Below are positions 27,691 to 38,331 of a stretch of 64,000 nt of DNA, piece after piece. The stretch lies in NCBI RefSeq assembly GCF_029277985.1, contig NZ_CP119546.1, forward strand, positions 1,674,001 to 1,738,000, given 5' to 3'. Each line of letters opens with the position of its first letter. The stretch's first letter is position 1. This DNA is from Providencia stuartii (GTDB taxonomy: Bacteria > Pseudomonadota > Gammaproteobacteria > Enterobacterales > Enterobacteriaceae). Below the pieces are notes generated by a model, which saw only the letters and a program-made list of their open reading frames with translations, was not told where the DNA came from and ran no database searches. The position numbers and the translations under genes were made by a program.

Positions 27691-28713
27691 ATGCAGAAAG
27701 CGATCTTAAAGAAAACAGTCTTAGCGGGTTTCGCAACCTTCTCACTTATGGGTAGTGCGCCACTGATGGCGGCTGAACTACTTAATAGCTCTTATGATAT
27801 TGCACGGGAATTGTTCGTTGCATTAAATCCTGAATTTGAAAAACAGTGGAATGAGCTACACCCAGATGACAAGTTGACCATCAAGCAATCCCACGCGGGA
27901 TCCTCTAAGCAAGCTTTGGCCATATTGCAAGGTTTGAAGGCCGATGTTGTGACTTATAACCAAGTCACAGATGTGCAAATTTTGCACGATAAAGGGAATT
28001 TGATCCCAGAAAATTGGCAATCAAGATTACCAAATAATAGTTCACCTTATTATTCCACGATGGCGTTTTTAGTCCGTAAAGACAACCCGAAAGGGATTAA
28101 AACCTGGGATGATTTGGCACGCGAAGACGTTAAATTAATTTTCCCAAACCCAAAAACATCGGGTAACGGTCGTTATACCTATTTAGCGGCATGGGGAGCC
28201 TATGCACAAGAAAATAAAGGTGACGAAAAGAAAACGCGTGAGCAAATGAAACAGTTTTTGAAAAATGTTGAGGTATTTGATACTGGCGGGCGCGGTGCAA
28301 CCACCTCCTTTATTGAAAGAGGACTGGGTGATGTATTAATTAGTTTTGAATCGGAAGTGAATAATATTCGCCAGCAATATGGTGAGTCCGATTATGAGGT
28401 TATTGTTCCTCCGGTGGATATTTTAGCTGAATTCCCTGTGGCTTGGGTTGATAAGAATGTCGAGAAAAATGGTACGCAAGATGTTGCCAAGGCTTACCTT
28501 TACTACTTATATAGCCCAAAAGCACAGCAGATTATCACGAATTTTAATTATCGAGTGAACGATAAAGACGTGATGGCTGCAAATAAAGATAAATTCCCTG
28601 AAACACGTTTATTCACGGTTGAATCACAATTTAAAAGCTGGCCTGCTGTGATGGAAACGCATTTCGCCACCAATGGTGAATTCGATAAATTGATGGCAGA
28701 AGGGCGACGTTAA
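27691..28713 (+). CDS. cysP: Thiosulfate/sulfate-binding periplasmic protein CysP
   Basis: This 340-residue periplasmic binding protein of the sulfate/thiosulfate ABC importer has an N-terminal signal peptide (about 1-27, cleaved after APLMAA). The mature protein has [30 protein letters not shown] and [19 protein letters not shown], the oxyanion-binding pattern of the family. AGTAGGTG precedes the ATG. The stop overlaps the cysT start by one base (TAATG), so cysPTWA form one operon feeding sulfate into cysteine synthesis. Confidence 0.96.
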   Translation: MQKAILKKTVLAGFATFSLMGSAPLMAAELLNSSYDIARELFVALNPEFEKQWNELHPDDKLTIKQSHAGSSKQALAILQGLKADVVTYNQVTDVQILHDKGNLIPENWQSRLPNNSSPYYSTMAFLVRKDNPKGIKTWDDLAREDVKLIFPNPKTSGNGRYTYLAAWGAYAQENKGDEKKTREQMKQFLKNVEVFDTGGRGATTSFIERGLGDVLISFESEVNNIRQQYGESDYEVIVPPVDILAEFPVAWVDKNVEKNGTQDVAKAYLYYLYSPKAQQIITNFNYRVNDKDVMAANKDKFPETRLFTVESQFKSWPAVMETHFATNGEFDKLMAEGRR

Positions 28714-29543
28714 TGCGTCAGTCAGGGAAACGTTTTTTGCCAGGATTTGGCCTCACACTAGGTAGCAGCCTATTTTATACCTGCTTGATATTACTGCTAC
28801 CTTTGAGTGCTTTAGTCATTCAGCTATCGGAAATGACATGGCAACAGTATTGGGATGTGATCAGTTATCCGCAAGTTGTGGCGGCTTATAAGGTAACCCT
28901 CCTTGCGGCATTAGTCGCGAGTTTGTTTAATGCCGTTTTTGGTATGTTACTGGCGTGGATTTTAACTCGTTATCGTTTTCCCGGCCGGACTTTTTTGGAT
29001 GGCCTCGTTGATTTACCGTTTGCGTTACCTACAGCGGTAGCGGGTTTAACATTAGCGACGCTATTTGCTGCTTCGGGTTGGTATGGGCAGTATTTGCATC
29101 AATTCGATATTAAAGTCGTCAATACGTGGCTTGGTATTGCTGTCGCCATGGCATTTACCAGTATTCCGTTTGTCGTGAGAACGGTACAGCCTGTGTTAGA
29201 AGAGCTTGGCCCTGAATATGAAGAAGCTGCGCAAACATTAGGTGCAAGTCGCTGGCAAACTTTTCGTCGAGTAGTATTACCGGAGGTTTCTCCTGCGCTT
29301 ATTGCTGGCACCGTATTATCTTTTACCCGTAGTTTGGGAGAGTTTGGTGCGATTATTTTTATTGCGGGGAATATTGCTTGGCAAACTGAAGTCGTATCTT
29401 TAATGATTTTCAGCCAGTTACAGCAGTTTGATTATCCTGCCGCCAGTGCGATTGCTTCAGTGATTTTAGCGGTTTCATTAGTGCTGTTATTCACAGTCAA
29501 CATAGTACAAAGCCGCTTTGGTAAAAGGTTGGGGGGCAAATAA
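28713..29543 (+). CDS. cysT: Sulfate/thiosulfate ABC permease CysT (CysU)
   Basis: This 276-residue inner-membrane permease with about six helices forms the channel together with CysW. The ABC-permease EAA loop is EEAAQTLGASRWQTFRRVVLP. It is preceded by DLPFALPTAVAGLTLATLF and followed by GEFGAIIFIAGNIAWQTEV. The start overlaps the cysP stop and the stop overlaps the cysW start, each by one base, which implies translational coupling. The length matches E. coli (277). Confidence 0.96.
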   Translation: MRQSGKRFLPGFGLTLGSSLFYTCLILLLPLSALVIQLSEMTWQQYWDVISYPQVVAAYKVTLLAALVASLFNAVFGMLLAWILTRYRFPGRTFLDGLVDLPFALPTAVAGLTLATLFAASGWYGQYLHQFDIKVVNTWLGIAVAMAFTSIPFVVRTVQPVLEELGPEYEEAAQTLGASRWQTFRRVVLPEVSPALIAGTVLSFTRSLGEFGAIIFIAGNIAWQTEVVSLMIFSQLQQFDYPAASAIASVILAVSLVLLFTVNIVQSRFGKRLGGK

Positions 29544-30409
29544 TGGCTCAAATCACGCCAATTATGGTGAGTTCACGTCAACCAATCAATTGGGCTAAAT
29601 GGTTCTTGATTGCTATTGGTGTCTTATTTTCAGTTCTATTACTGGTCGTGCCCATCATTTGGATCTTTATGACCGCTTTTTCGAAAGGGTTAGATGCGGT
29701 TTTAATGAATTTAAACGATGCCGATATGCTGCATGCAATTGGTTTAACAGTACTTATCGCGTTGATAACCGTGCCAGTCAATTTAATTTTTGGCACGATG
29801 CTAGCTTGGTTGGTCACACGATTTCAGTTTCCCGGTAGGCAGTTATTATTAACATTGGTGGATATCCCATTTGCCGTATCACCAGTGGTTGCTGGTCTAC
29901 TCTACCTATTGTTTTATGGGTCCAACAGTTGGTTTGGTGGTTGGCTAGAAAGCTATGACATCCAATTGATGTTTTCGTGGCCAGGCATGACCCTAGTGAC
30001 TATTTTTGTGACTTGTCCTTTTGTGGTGAGGGAGTTGGTGCCTTTGATGCTGAGCCAAGGTAGCCAAGAGGATGAAGCCGCTGTGTTGTTGGGGGCATCT
30101 GGCTGGAAAATGTTTTGGCGAGTGACATTACCCAATATTCGTTGGGCGTTACTGTATGGTGTTGTTCTAACGAATGCGCGAGCGATAGGGGAATTTGGGG
30201 CGGTTTCTGTTGTTTCCGGTGCGATCCGAGGGGAAACCTACACATTACCATTACAAGTGGAATTATTGCATCAAGACTACAATACCGTCGGTGCGTTTAC
30301 TGCGGCTGCAATCCTCGCTGTGATGGCAATTATCACCTTAATTATTAAAAGTGCATTGCAATGGCATTTGAGCCGGCAGCGATCCGAATCAGGAGTTCAT
30401 CTACCATGA
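29543..30409 (+). CDS. cysW: Sulfate/thiosulfate ABC permease CysW
   Basis: This 288-residue second inner-membrane permease of the CysAWTP importer has about six helices and the EAA-type loop [21 protein letters not shown]. It is related in sequence to CysT ([20 protein letters not shown] against DLPFALPTAVAGLTL). The stop overlaps the cysA ATG as ATGA at 30406-30409, so cysA translation is coupled. Length and order match E. coli. Confidence 0.96.
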   Translation: MAQITPIMVSSRQPINWAKWFLIAIGVLFSVLLLVVPIIWIFMTAFSKGLDAVLMNLNDADMLHAIGLTVLIALITVPVNLIFGTMLAWLVTRFQFPGRQLLLTLVDIPFAVSPVVAGLLYLLFYGSNSWFGGWLESYDIQLMFSWPGMTLVTIFVTCPFVVRELVPLMLSQGSQEDEAAVLLGASGWKMFWRVTLPNIRWALLYGVVLTNARAIGEFGAVSVVSGAIRGETYTLPLQVELLHQDYNTVGAFTAAAILAVMAIITLIIKSALQWHLSRQRSESGVHLP

Positions 30410-31494
30410 GTATTCAAATCGAAAAAATTGGAAAATTATTTGGTAGGACACAAGTGCTACAGGATATCTCATTGGATATCGCATCGGGTGAAATGGTTGC
30501 GCTGCTTGGGCCATCGGGGTCAGGTAAAACAACGCTATTACGAATCATTGCTGGTCTAGAGCAACATAGCTATGGGGCGTTGCGTTTTCATGGACAAGAC
30601 GTTAGCCGGATCCATGCAAAAGATCGGCACGTTGGCTTTGTGTTTCAACATTATGCTTTATTTCGCCATATGACCGTGTTTGATAACGTGGCATTTGGGC
30701 TAACGGTCGTGCCAAGAAAACAGCGTCTATCATCACAAGCGATCAAACAAAAAGTGACTCAATTACTTGAGATGGTGCAATTATCTCATTTAGCTTCTCG
30801 TTTTCCTGCTCAACTGTCTGGTGGGCAAAAACAGCGCGTGGCTTTGGCTCGCGCCTTAGCGGTGGAACCACAAATTTTACTGCTAGATGAACCGTTTGGT
30901 GCGTTGGATGCACAAGTACGTATTGAATTACGTCGTTGGTTGCGCCAGCTACATGATGAATTAAAGTTCACAAGTGTATTTGTTACTCATGACCAAGAAG
31001 AAGCCATGGAAGTTGCGGATAGAGTCGTCGTTATGAGTGAAGGCCATATTGAACAAGTTGGGACGCCTGATGATATTTGGCATCGTCCAGAAACGCGCTT
31101 TGTGCTTGAGTTTATGGGGGAAATTAATCAACTTCATGGTCAAATCAATGGTTCCCAGCTGTTGATTGATGGTTATGAATTCCCTCTGCATCATGCAAGC
31201 GCCCATCAAGGGGAAGTGGATATTTTTCTACGCCCTTGGGATATCACACTCGTGAAAGAGGTGGATGAACAGCATCGTTTACCTGTTCGAGTGGTTGAGT
31301 CAGGGCCTAGAGGGCATTTCTGGCAGTTAACGGTACAACCGATAGGTTGGGGAGCAGGGCAGTTATCAGTAGTATGGCAATCATCGCAGCAGATCCCAAT
31401 ACGTGGGGAACATTACTTTCTTGGGAGTCAGAAAGCGAGAATTTACCAAGGGGATCATGAGTTGCTATTTCCCCGACTCGCGCAAAGCGCCTGA
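30406..31494 (+). CDS. cysA: Sulfate/thiosulfate ABC ATPase CysA
   Basis: This 362-residue ATPase energizes sulfate/thiosulfate import. Walker A is [12 protein letters not shown] (about 35-46), the ABC signature [15 protein letters not shown], Walker [13 protein letters not shown] and the switch His [11 protein letters not shown]. The C-terminal TOBE-like domain follows. ATG 30406, overlapping the cysW stop, is the right start; an in-frame ATG 15 codons earlier lies inside cysW and adds non-family sequence. Unlike E. coli, cysM does not follow at once but after 309 bases with its own signals. Confidence 0.96.
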   Translation: MSIQIEKIGKLFGRTQVLQDISLDIASGEMVALLGPSGSGKTTLLRIIAGLEQHSYGALRFHGQDVSRIHAKDRHVGFVFQHYALFRHMTVFDNVAFGLTVVPRKQRLSSQAIKQKVTQLLEMVQLSHLASRFPAQLSGGQKQRVALARALAVEPQILLLDEPFGALDAQVRIELRRWLRQLHDELKFTSVFVTHDQEEAMEVADRVVVMSEGHIEQVGTPDDIWHRPETRFVLEFMGEINQLHGQINGSQLLIDGYEFPLHHASAHQGEVDIFLRPWDITLVKEVDEQHRLPVRVVESGPRGHFWQLTVQPIGWGAGQLSVVWQSSQQIPIRGEHYFLGSQKARIYQGDHELLFPRLAQSA

Positions 31495-31584
31495 TACTCG
31501 TCCAATCTGAAAGGTAGATAGTGCAAGTATATCGCTTCAATATCTCCGCGATAGGGTAATTTATCCTTCTGTATTGTTTTCTAC

Positions 31585-31606
31585 GGGGCCATATGGCCCC
31601 ATTTTC
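31585..31606 (+). terminator. Terminator-like palindrome after cysA
   Basis: GGGGCCATATGGCCCC is a perfect 16-base palindrome followed by ATTTT. As an RNA hairpin it would end the cysPTWA transcript before cysM. The T-run is short. Confidence 0.55.
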
Positions 31607-31748
31607 GATATCTTATGACGCCTTCTTGTCAATCAAAGCCATGAGCAGCTTTTCATATATCGATATTAGTAATAAGTCTAATCACTATTATTAATTACTG
31701 ATATATAAGTGAATTTTTTTCATGCTGCTAATTCCTAGGTGTTAGGAT

Positions 31749-31772
31749 ACTATCTATAACCAACAAGATAGT
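31749..31772. promoter_or_regulatory. Candidate CysB-type site upstream of cysM
   Basis: ACTATC (31749-31754) and GATAGT (31767-31772) flank TATAACCAA, the motif seen upstream of cysK. The element ends 31 bases before the cysM start. Assignment to CysB is inference. Confidence 0.35.
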
Positions 31773-31803
31773 GATAATAGATAAAGAGAATAAGGAATTA
31801 GCA

Positions 31804-32688
31804 GTGGCAACTCTTGAACAATTTATAGGTAATACGCCGCTAGTAAAACTACAGCGTTTAACAGAAGGGATGGATGCTGAAATCTGGGTTAAGCTAGAAG
31901 GTAATAACCCAGCAGGCTCAGTCAAAGATAGGGCGGCTTACTCTATGATCACTGAAGCTGAAAAGCGTGGCGAAATAAAACCTGGCGACACGTTAATTGA
32001 AGCAACAAGTGGTAATACAGGGATCGCGCTAGCCATGATTGCGGCAGTTAAAGGCTATCACCTTAAATTATTGATGCCTGAAAATATGAGCAAAGAGCGT
32101 CAAGCCTCGATGAAGGCTTATGGTGCCGAACTTATTTTAGTGAGTACCGCGGTGGGGATGGAAGGCGCCCGAGACTTGGCTCAAGAAATGGAGGCGCGTG
32201 GGGAAGGGAAGGTGCTCGACCAATTTAATAATCCAGATAACCCACTGGCACATTTTAAAACGACAGGGCCAGAGATATGGCAGCAAACTAACGGCCGTAT
32301 GACCCATTTTGTTTCCAGTATGGGAACGACGGGCACAATTACAGGAGTGAGTCGCTATTTGAAGTCACAATCACAAAATGTGCAGATAGTCGGATTACAA
32401 CCTGCCGAAAAGAGCCAAATCCCCGGTATTCGCCGTTGGTCTCCTGAGTATTTGCCCGGAATTTTTCATCAAGAACTGGTTGATACCATACTGGATGTGA
32501 ACCAACAAGAAGCCGAAGAGACGATGCGAGCGCTGGCTAAGCAAGAAGGTATTTTTTGTGGTGTTAGCTCTGGTGGCGCTGTGGCTGGTGCACTGAAAGT
32601 GGCCAAAACACATCCAAACGCGGTGATTGTAGCCATTATCTGTGATCGGGGCGATCGCTATCTTTCTACTGGCGTATTTGATGATTAA
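31804..32688 (+). CDS. cysM: Cysteine synthase B (thiosulfate-using)
   Basis: This 294-residue PLP enzyme joins O-acetylserine with sulfide or thiosulfate. The PLP lysine is K41 in NPAGSVKDRAA, the phosphate-binding loop is [13 protein letters not shown], and the CysM-type C-terminus is CDRGDRYLSTGVF. The GTG start at 31804 gives MATLEQFIGNTPLV, matching E. coli, with AGGA seven bases upstream. Frames opening earlier (31771) lack support. The protein is about nine residues shorter at the C-terminus than E. coli CysM. It is a monocistronic unit here. Confidence 0.95.
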   Translation: MATLEQFIGNTPLVKLQRLTEGMDAEIWVKLEGNNPAGSVKDRAAYSMITEAEKRGEIKPGDTLIEATSGNTGIALAMIAAVKGYHLKLLMPENMSKERQASMKAYGAELILVSTAVGMEGARDLAQEMEARGEGKVLDQFNNPDNPLAHFKTTGPEIWQQTNGRMTHFVSSMGTTGTITGVSRYLKSQSQNVQIVGLQPAEKSQIPGIRRWSPEYLPGIFHQELVDTILDVNQQEAEETMRALAKQEGIFCGVSSGGAVAGALKVAKTHPNAVIVAIICDRGDRYLSTGVFDD

Positions 32689-32862
32689 TGGCGTCAGTGT
32701 TATTCGTTGTTTTTCACCGTAAGGTAAAAATAACAATGGCTAAGCTCGGTGAACGGTGAGAAGTGATGATACTGTCATTTATCGATCGTTAGCATTGTTA
32801 GCGTGGATGTATCGAGGGGCGAGTGTCATTATTTTGAGTCGTACAGGCCGTTGAGAGCGAGA

Positions 32863-32903
32863 AAAAACCACCAGCGACATTGATGCCATCTGGTGGTTTT
32901 ATT
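32863..32903. terminator. Bidirectional terminator between cysM and crr
   Basis: AAAAACCACCAG (about 32863-32874) pairs with CTGGTGGTTTT (32890-32900), with A-rich and T-rich flanks on each side. It lies 22 bases beyond the crr stop and serves crr on the minus strand; it could also stop plus-strand cysM transcripts. Confidence 0.85.
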
Positions 32904-32924
32904 GAATAATTTAAAACGACTGTA

Positions 32925-33434
32925 TTATTTTTTGATTCGCATAATAACAGTTTCACCGACGGTGACTGCACCACTCAGCTTAGTCAGTTCTTTAATTTCA
33001 TCCATGTTGGAGATCACAACAGGCGTTAAAACTGATTTCGCTTTTTCTTCCAGTAGTGCTAGGTCAAACTCAATAACTAAATCACCTTTTTTGACGAATT
33101 GACCTTCTTCTGCGATACGTTTGAAACCTTCACCTTTCAGTTCGACGGTATCAATACCGAAATGAACAAACAGTTCGATACCATCATCGGACTCAATAGA
33201 AAATGCATGATTGGTTTCAAATATCTTACCAATAGTCCCATCTACAGGTGCGACGATTTTATTCCCCGCAGGTTTGATAGCAATGCCATCCCCAACAATT
33301 TTTTCAGCGAAAACAACGTCGGGAACATCTTCAATATTGACGATTTCACCTGATAAAGGTGCGATAATTTCAATACTGCCACTGCTATTCTTATCATCCG
33401 AAACCAGTGATTTCAGTTTGTCAAACAGACCCAT
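32925..33434 (-). CDS. crr: PTS glucose-specific EIIA component
   Basis: This 169-residue cytosolic phosphocarrier passes phosphate from HPr to glucose-class EIIB domains. In enteric bacteria it also controls adenylate cyclase and inducer exclusion. Phospho-His is H91 ([15 protein letters not shown]) and the partner His is H76 (TNHAFS). The start is the ATG at 33434 ([14 protein letters not shown]) with AGGAGAAGG just upstream; longer frames reach into the ptsI gap without reason. It is the last gene of ptsHI-crr, 49 bases after ptsI. Confidence 0.98.
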   Translation of the reverse strand: MGLFDKLKSLVSDDKNSSGSIEIIAPLSGEIVNIEDVPDVVFAEKIVGDGIAIKPAGNKIVAPVDGTIGKIFETNHAFSIESDDGIELFVHFGIDTVELKGEGFKRIAEEGQFVKKGDLVIEFDLALLEEKAKSVLTPVVISNMDEIKELTKLSGAVTVGETVIMRIKK

Positions 33435-33483
33435 GGACCTTCTCCTAATCGTTTTTATATGGGACCGAACTAATGTGCTGTTC

Positions 33484-35211
33484 CTAGCATAACGTTTTTT
33501 CTTGGATAAAGGTATCAACAAGTTTCATCAATTCGTCAGCGGTTGGTTGAGCAAGTGCTTGTTCAGCCAATGCCTTAGTATCCGCAAAGTTTGCATTACG
33601 AATTAATTTTTTAATACGAGGAATAGAAATTGCACTCATACTAAATTCATCTAAACCCATGCCAAGCAACAATAAGGTTGCACGTTCATCACCTGCTAAT
33701 TCACCACACATTCCTGTCCATTTGCCTTCTGCATGCGATGCATCGATAACCTGTTTGATCAGGTTCAAAACAGCAGGTGACATCGGATTGTAGAGGTGAG
33801 AAATCAGCTCATTACCACGGTCAACAGCTAGAGTATATTGAGTGAGATCGTTTGTCCCAATACTGAAAAAGTCAACTTCTTTTGCTAAATGATGAGCAAT
33901 AACCGCCGCAGCCGGTGTTTCCACCATGACACCCACTTCAATTGCTTCATCAAAGGCTTTGCCTTCTTCACGTAATTGACCTTTTAGCATCTCAAGTTCT
34001 GCTTTTAGTTCGCGAACTTCCTCAACGGAAATAATCATCGGGAACATAATACGCAGTTTACCAAAACTTGAGGCTCTTAAAATAGCTCTTAACTGAGAAT
34101 GTAGAATTTCTTTGCGATCAAGGCAAATACGAATTGCACGCCAACCTAAGAAAGGGTTCTCTTCTTTAGGTAAGTTCATGTATGGTAAATCTTTATCACC
34201 ACCAATGTCCATTGTACGTACAATCACTGCTTGGCTGCCCATTGCTTCCGCAACGGCTTTGTATGCTTGGAACTGCTCTTCTTCAGTGGGGAGCGAATCT
34301 CGGTCCATGAATAGGAATTCAGTACGGTATAAACCAACCCCTTCAGCCCCATTACGTTCAGCACCCGCGACATCACGCACAGTACCGATATTTGCACAAA
34401 CTTCCACTTGATGACCATCAAGTGTAATCGCTGGCAAATCTTTTAATTTAGCCAGTTCATTCTTCTCTTGCTGGTACTCTTCATTAAATTTTTTCAGCTT
34501 GTCGATTTCTTGATCTGACGGATTCACATAAATGTGATTGTTCACACCATCGAGGATTAGGTAATCACCATTTTTAATTTTAGTTGTTGCCTCGGAGGTA
34601 CCCACAATCGCCGGTAGTTCAAGTGAACGGGCCATAATAGAGGTATGTGATGTCCGGCCACCTAAATCCGTGATAAAACCTAAAACCTTCTCTAAGTTTA
34701 ATTGAGCGGTTTCTGAAGGGGTTAGGTCAGCGGCAACAAGAATAACTTCTTTGTCGATAGCGCTTAAATCAACAATTGGTATGTTGAGAATATTTTTTAA
34801 TAGACGTTTACCAATATCACGAACGTCAGCTGCACGCTCTTTTAGATATTCATCATCAAGTGCTTCGAGCGCTTGAGCTTGGTCTTCAATAACGGAGTAG
34901 ACGGCAGCGTCAGCGGTTTTTTTATCGCCTTTGATGAGGGAGATAATCTCTTGTTCAAGCTCTTCATCTTCCAGCAGCATAATATGGCCTTCAAAGATCT
35001 CAGCTTTTTCTGCACCAAGATTTTTTTCGGCTCGCTCTTTAATAAGGCTGAGTTGTTCGGCTGATTTGTTGCGTCCTTCAATAAAGTGTTGGATCTCGGT
35101 TTCTATCTGGTCGTCAGCAATTTTTTTTGTGCTAACAATGATAGGATCTTCTTTGAGGATTAAAGCCTGACCAAAAGCAAAACCTGGGGATACTAAAATA
35201 CCTGAAATCAT
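33484..35211 (-). CDS. ptsI: PTS enzyme I
   Basis: This 575-residue soluble enzyme starts the sugar phosphotransferase cascade by moving phosphate from PEP to HPr. The phospho-His is in [18 protein letters not shown] (near 189). The PEP-binding barrel shows [22 protein letters not shown] and the catalytic-cysteine region [15 protein letters not shown]. The length equals E. coli PtsI (575). AAGGT precedes the ATG. The order ptsH-ptsI-crr on the minus strand is standard. Confidence 0.98.
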   Translation of the reverse strand: MISGILVSPGFAFGQALILKEDPIIVSTKKIADDQIETEIQHFIEGRNKSAEQLSLIKERAEKNLGAEKAEIFEGHIMLLEDEELEQEIISLIKGDKKTADAAVYSVIEDQAQALEALDDEYLKERAADVRDIGKRLLKNILNIPIVDLSAIDKEVILVAADLTPSETAQLNLEKVLGFITDLGGRTSHTSIMARSLELPAIVGTSEATTKIKNGDYLILDGVNNHIYVNPSDQEIDKLKKFNEEYQQEKNELAKLKDLPAITLDGHQVEVCANIGTVRDVAGAERNGAEGVGLYRTEFLFMDRDSLPTEEEQFQAYKAVAEAMGSQAVIVRTMDIGGDKDLPYMNLPKEENPFLGWRAIRICLDRKEILHSQLRAILRASSFGKLRIMFPMIISVEEVRELKAELEMLKGQLREEGKAFDEAIEVGVMVETPAAAVIAHHLAKEVDFFSIGTNDLTQYTLAVDRGNELISHLYNPMSPAVLNLIKQVIDASHAEGKWTGMCGELAGDERATLLLLGMGLDEFSMSAISIPRIKKLIRNANFADTKALAEQALAQPTADELMKLVDTFIQEKTLC

Positions 35212-35353
35212 AATATTACCTTACTACTGCGGGTAGGTGTTCTGATGTTGAAGAGATAACAGTAAGTCTATCAATATGTAAACTGATATCCCTGAATGAT
35301 GCCATTCAGGGATGAAGATTAACGCGGTAACACTGGTTCTCTCGCTAGCAAGA

Positions 35354-35611
35354 TTACTCCAGCTCGCCCATCAGTTTAACTAAATGTTCAACTGCTTGTT
35401 TTTCATCTTCGCCTTCGGCAGAAATGGTCACAACAGTACCTTGAGTTAAGCCTAGAGTCTGTAGCTTGAACAGGCTTTTCGCACTTGCTGATTTGCCACC
35501 AGAAATCAAAGTAATATCAGAAGTGAATGCTTTGGCTTCTTTCACAAATTGCGCGGCAGGGCGAGTATGTAAGCCATTTGGTGCTGTAATAGTGACTTCT
35601 TGCTGGAACAT
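35354..35611 (-). CDS. ptsH: PTS phosphocarrier HPr
   Basis: This 85-residue HPr carries phosphate from enzyme I to the sugar-specific EIIA proteins. Phospho-His is H15 in [10 protein letters not shown], and the S46 region is [13 protein letters not shown]. The length and sequence are as in E. coli. GAGG lies before the ATG. It is the first gene of ptsHI-crr; ptsI starts 142 bases on, so an internal promoter before ptsI is possible. Confidence 0.98.
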   Translation of the reverse strand: MFQQEVTITAPNGLHTRPAAQFVKEAKAFTSDITLISGGKSASAKSLFKLQTLGLTQGTVVTISAEGEDEKQAVEHLVKLMGELE

Positions 35612-35963
35612 ATTATTTCCTCAATAACTTTAGTTTTTTATAATGACCCAAGCTATTGTAGTTGAATAAACTTGAGTTTGCGTATAGTTAGATTATTAAC
35701 TGTTAAAAAGGTTTCCTACTTTGTCGAGAGTCAACACTTTTTCAGTTTCTCAGTGCAAAATACACCCTTTAATCTTCAAAGAATACCGTAAACAGCGACT
35801 ATCTTTAACTTAAGGTGGATTAATTTCGCGCCTCAAAATAATTACTATGTTTAATACTAAACCCTCGATCAGAAATCATCTCAATACGTGCTAAAGTTTG
35901 ATCCATACCACAAAAAAAGCACCATTGAGGTGCTTTTTTAACGATAAATTAACGGTTTTAATA
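35612..35963. other. Intergenic ptsH promoter region and cysK terminator
   Basis: 352 bases without a gene. The ptsH-proximal half is AT-rich and must hold the pts promoters on the minus strand, but I could not assign one with confidence. The cysK-proximal end holds the cysK terminator (35912-35940). Confidence 0.6.
35912..35940 (-). terminator. Terminator after cysK
   Basis: AAAAAAGCACC pairs with GGTGCTTTTTT around ATTGA, 24 bases beyond the cysK stop on the minus strand. The symmetric A and T runs make it a strong, potentially bidirectional terminator. Confidence 0.9.
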
Positions 35964-36917
35964 TTATTCAGCCGATAGGTCAGCAAACAGAACCGTTGAT
36001 AAATAGCGTTCGCCCGATGAAGGTAAAATGACGACAATATGTTTATCTTTGTATTCAGGCTCCGCTGAGAGTTTTACGGCGGCTGCGAGTGCTGCACCGG
36101 AGGAGATGCCAGCAAGAATACCTTCTTTTTCCATTAATTGGCGGGCAGTGTGAACAGCTTCGTCATCGCTGATCTTAAATACTCTGTCGATAAGTGAAAT
36201 ATCTAAGTTGCCAGGGATAAATCCAGCACCAATGCCTTGGATCTTATGTGGACCGGGCTTCACTTCATCACCGGATAGTGTTTGGCTAATGACGGGGGAG
36301 GTTTCCGGTTCTACAGCGACCAGTGTGACATCCTTGCCCTTGGTTTTTTTCAAATAACGACCGATACCCGTGATTGTTCCGCCAGTCCCGACACCCGCGA
36401 CGACAACATCGACCTTACCGTCGGTATCTTCCCAAATTTCTGGTCCTGTGGTTTGTTCATGAATTTCTGGGTTAGCTGGATTACTGAATTGTTGAAGTAA
36501 AACATATTTGTTCGGATCGCTTTTGACAATGTCTTCGGCTTTTTCAATAGCGCCTTTCATTCCTTTAGCGCCTTCCGTTAAAACAAGGTTAGCACCTAAG
36601 GCTTTCAACAGTTTACGACGCTCTACACTCATGGTTTCAGGCATCGTCAGTGTGAGTTTGTAGCCTCTGGCTGCTGCAACATAGGCTAAAGCGATACCGG
36701 TGTTACCACTCGTTGGTTCAACTAATTCTTTTCCCTCTTTGAGTAGTCCTTTTTTCTCTGCATCCCAAATCATATTCGCACCAATACGACATTTAACGCT
36801 GAAACTTGGGTTGCGAGATTCAACTTTAGCTAAGATATTACCATTACCAAAATGTTTTAAGCGTACTAATGGGGTATGGCCGATGGTTAGCGAATTATCA
36901 TCATAAATTTTACTCAT
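35964..36917 (-). CDS. cysK: Cysteine synthase A
   Basis: This 317-residue PLP enzyme (O-acetylserine sulfhydrylase A) makes cysteine from O-acetylserine and sulfide. PLP lysine K42 is in [14 protein letters not shown], and the phosphate loop is [13 protein letters not shown]. It is a close relative of cysM in this window but of the CysK subclass. AAGGAT precedes the ATG. The C-terminus is about six residues shorter than E. coli CysK. The 301-base upstream region contains a tandem repeat that is a candidate CysB target, and cysZ lies beyond it in the same direction. Confidence 0.96.
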   Translation of the reverse strand: MSKIYDDNSLTIGHTPLVRLKHFGNGNILAKVESRNPSFSVKCRIGANMIWDAEKKGLLKEGKELVEPTSGNTGIALAYVAAARGYKLTLTMPETMSVERRKLLKALGANLVLTEGAKGMKGAIEKAEDIVKSDPNKYVLLQQFSNPANPEIHEQTTGPEIWEDTDGKVDVVVAGVGTGGTITGIGRYLKKTKGKDVTLVAVEPETSPVISQTLSGDEVKPGPHKIQGIGAGFIPGNLDISLIDRVFKISDDEAVHTARQLMEKEGILAGISSGAALAAAVKLSAEPEYKDKHIVVILPSSGERYLSTVLFADLSAE

Positions 36918-37030
36918 GGGATATCCTTATAATTAAGGCAATTAGCCAACTAGAACTGGGTTTGAGAAAGAATATTGCTTCCCAACATACGTGAACTCAT
37001 TATTATTGCAAATATAAATTAAACATAAGC

Positions 37031-37071
37031 TTATAACTAATCGCTATCTTAATTTTATAACCAATTGCTAT
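37031..37071. promoter_or_regulatory. Tandem 17-bp direct repeat upstream of cysK
   Basis: TTATAACTAATCGCTAT (37031-37047) and TTATAACCAATTGCTAT (37055-37071) differ at two positions and are phased at 24 bases. They lie 114-154 bases upstream of the cysK start. Position and resemblance to the cysP and cysM upstream motifs suggest activator (CysB) half-sites; this is inference. Confidence 0.45.
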
Positions 37072-37159
37072 ATGTATGAAAATATTCTGTGTAAAAGGTT
37101 ATGAGCCAAAAGCATCACTTACCACATTTAGTATAACGTTGAATAGGACGTTAAAATGA

Positions 37160-37196
37160 GAAAGCGCGATAGAGTTGTGAGCTCTAGCGCGCTTTT
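37160..37196 (-). terminator. Terminator after cysZ
   Basis: AAAGCGCG-ATAGAG (37161-37174) pairs with CTCTA-GCGCGCTTT (37182-37195). It lies 23 bases beyond the cysZ stop on the minus strand, whose reading continues CTCATTTT. Confidence 0.75.
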
Positions 37197-37218
37197 GAAT
37201 GGCTATCGAAGAGTCAAA

Positions 37219-37983
37219 TTAATAACGTGCATAACGCGCACGATATTGGTCTACCCACATTAATGTGGCGCCGCAAACCGCGACTGGCATAATCAATAAG
37301 TTGACGATAGGGATCATCATTAGCACGCTTACAGCACCGCCAAATTGAATGTTATTCATGCGATCTTTTGCTAATGCTTGTTTCATATCGTTAAAACTAA
37401 CGCGGTGGTTATCAAATGGATAATCACAGTACTGAATAGACATCATCCATGCGCCAAATAGGAACCAGAGAACGGGAGCGACGGTTTGTCCAATACCGGG
37501 GATAAAAAATAAAATTAAGAGACCAATCGCTCGGGGAAGGTAATAGCCAATTCTGACGAATTCACGCTTCACCATGCGTGGCACATCCTTAGCAACATCA
37601 ATAATACCGCCATCAGGTGCGGGAATACCGGTTAATTCGGATTCAAGCTTTTCGGCCAGCCAGCCGTTAAATGGCGCTGCGATAATGTTGGCCACGGTAC
37701 TAAAAAAATAAGTGAATATTAATAAGATTGAAATAACAGCAATCGGCCAAATGAGATAATCTAGCCATTGCAACCAACTTGGCACATAGCCCATGATTTG
37801 GTCAATCCAACCACCAAGCTTGCTGTATAACCACCAAAACGCGCCACCAAGTAAAATAATATTGGCTAAAAGTGGTAGAATGACAAAGCGCTTAATGCCT
37901 GGGCGCGTGACAAGACGCCATCCTTGAGCGAAGTAATAAAAACCAGAGTGATTTTTTTGTTGCGAATCTGTCGATTGAATCAT
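37219..37983 (-). CDS. cysZ: Sulfate transporter CysZ
   Basis: This 254-residue inner-membrane protein mediates sulfate uptake independently of the CysPTWA importer. It has four or more hydrophobic helices (about 32-52, 68-92, 145-175 and 207-235) and the family pattern [21 protein letters not shown] near the start. The sequence [17 protein letters not shown] is typical of CysZ. AAAGGAGAG lies upstream of the ATG. It is divergent from zipA and upstream of cysK, as in E. coli. Confidence 0.95.
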   Translation of the reverse strand: MIQSTDSQQKNHSGFYYFAQGWRLVTRPGIKRFVILPLLANIILLGGAFWWLYSKLGGWIDQIMGYVPSWLQWLDYLIWPIAVISILLIFTYFFSTVANIIAAPFNGWLAEKLESELTGIPAPDGGIIDVAKDVPRMVKREFVRIGYYLPRAIGLLILFFIPGIGQTVAPVLWFLFGAWMMSIQYCDYPFDNHRVSFNDMKQALAKDRMNNIQFGGAVSVLMMIPIVNLLIMPVAVCGATLMWVDQYRARYARY

Positions 37984-38331
37984 ACTTCTTGTTCTCTCCT
38001 TTACGGTTGACCATGTATCATATAGATAGGTTTTTAGGCTGGCTAGTCAGTATTTGCTTAAAAAATCAGCAAACGAAAGCAGAATTGTCTCTTTCTTATA
38101 AGAAAATCGTTCAGAGGGTTGCACTTAGAGCGTTTGCCAAATAATCTTAAGTATATCCGTCATATTTTAAGTTGAATCTAAGTTGACGGCGTTCAGTGAC
38201 TTGAATTCCTTAAAATCACACGGTAATGTGGCTCTAAGGGCGGGTGGCTGCGCATTAGCTTGCAACTTAAAGAGTTTGACTTAGTTTTTTGCCGTGGTGG
38301 CATTATCATTCAACAATTAGAGATAGCAGCG
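37984..38331. other. Divergent cysZ-zipA intergenic region
   Basis: 348 bases with no supported gene. It holds the divergent promoters of cysZ and zipA, but no promoter could be assigned with confidence. A frame opening at 38260 adds 24 residues to ZipA but does not resemble its N-terminus. Confidence 0.5.

Larger units (their letters stand above)
31495..31803. other. Intergenic cysA to cysM
   Basis: The 309 bases hold a palindrome GGGGCCATATGGCCCC (31585-31600) followed by ATTTTCG, then AT-rich sequence with the cysM promoter region and a candidate CysB site. No ORF is supported. Confidence 0.6.
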
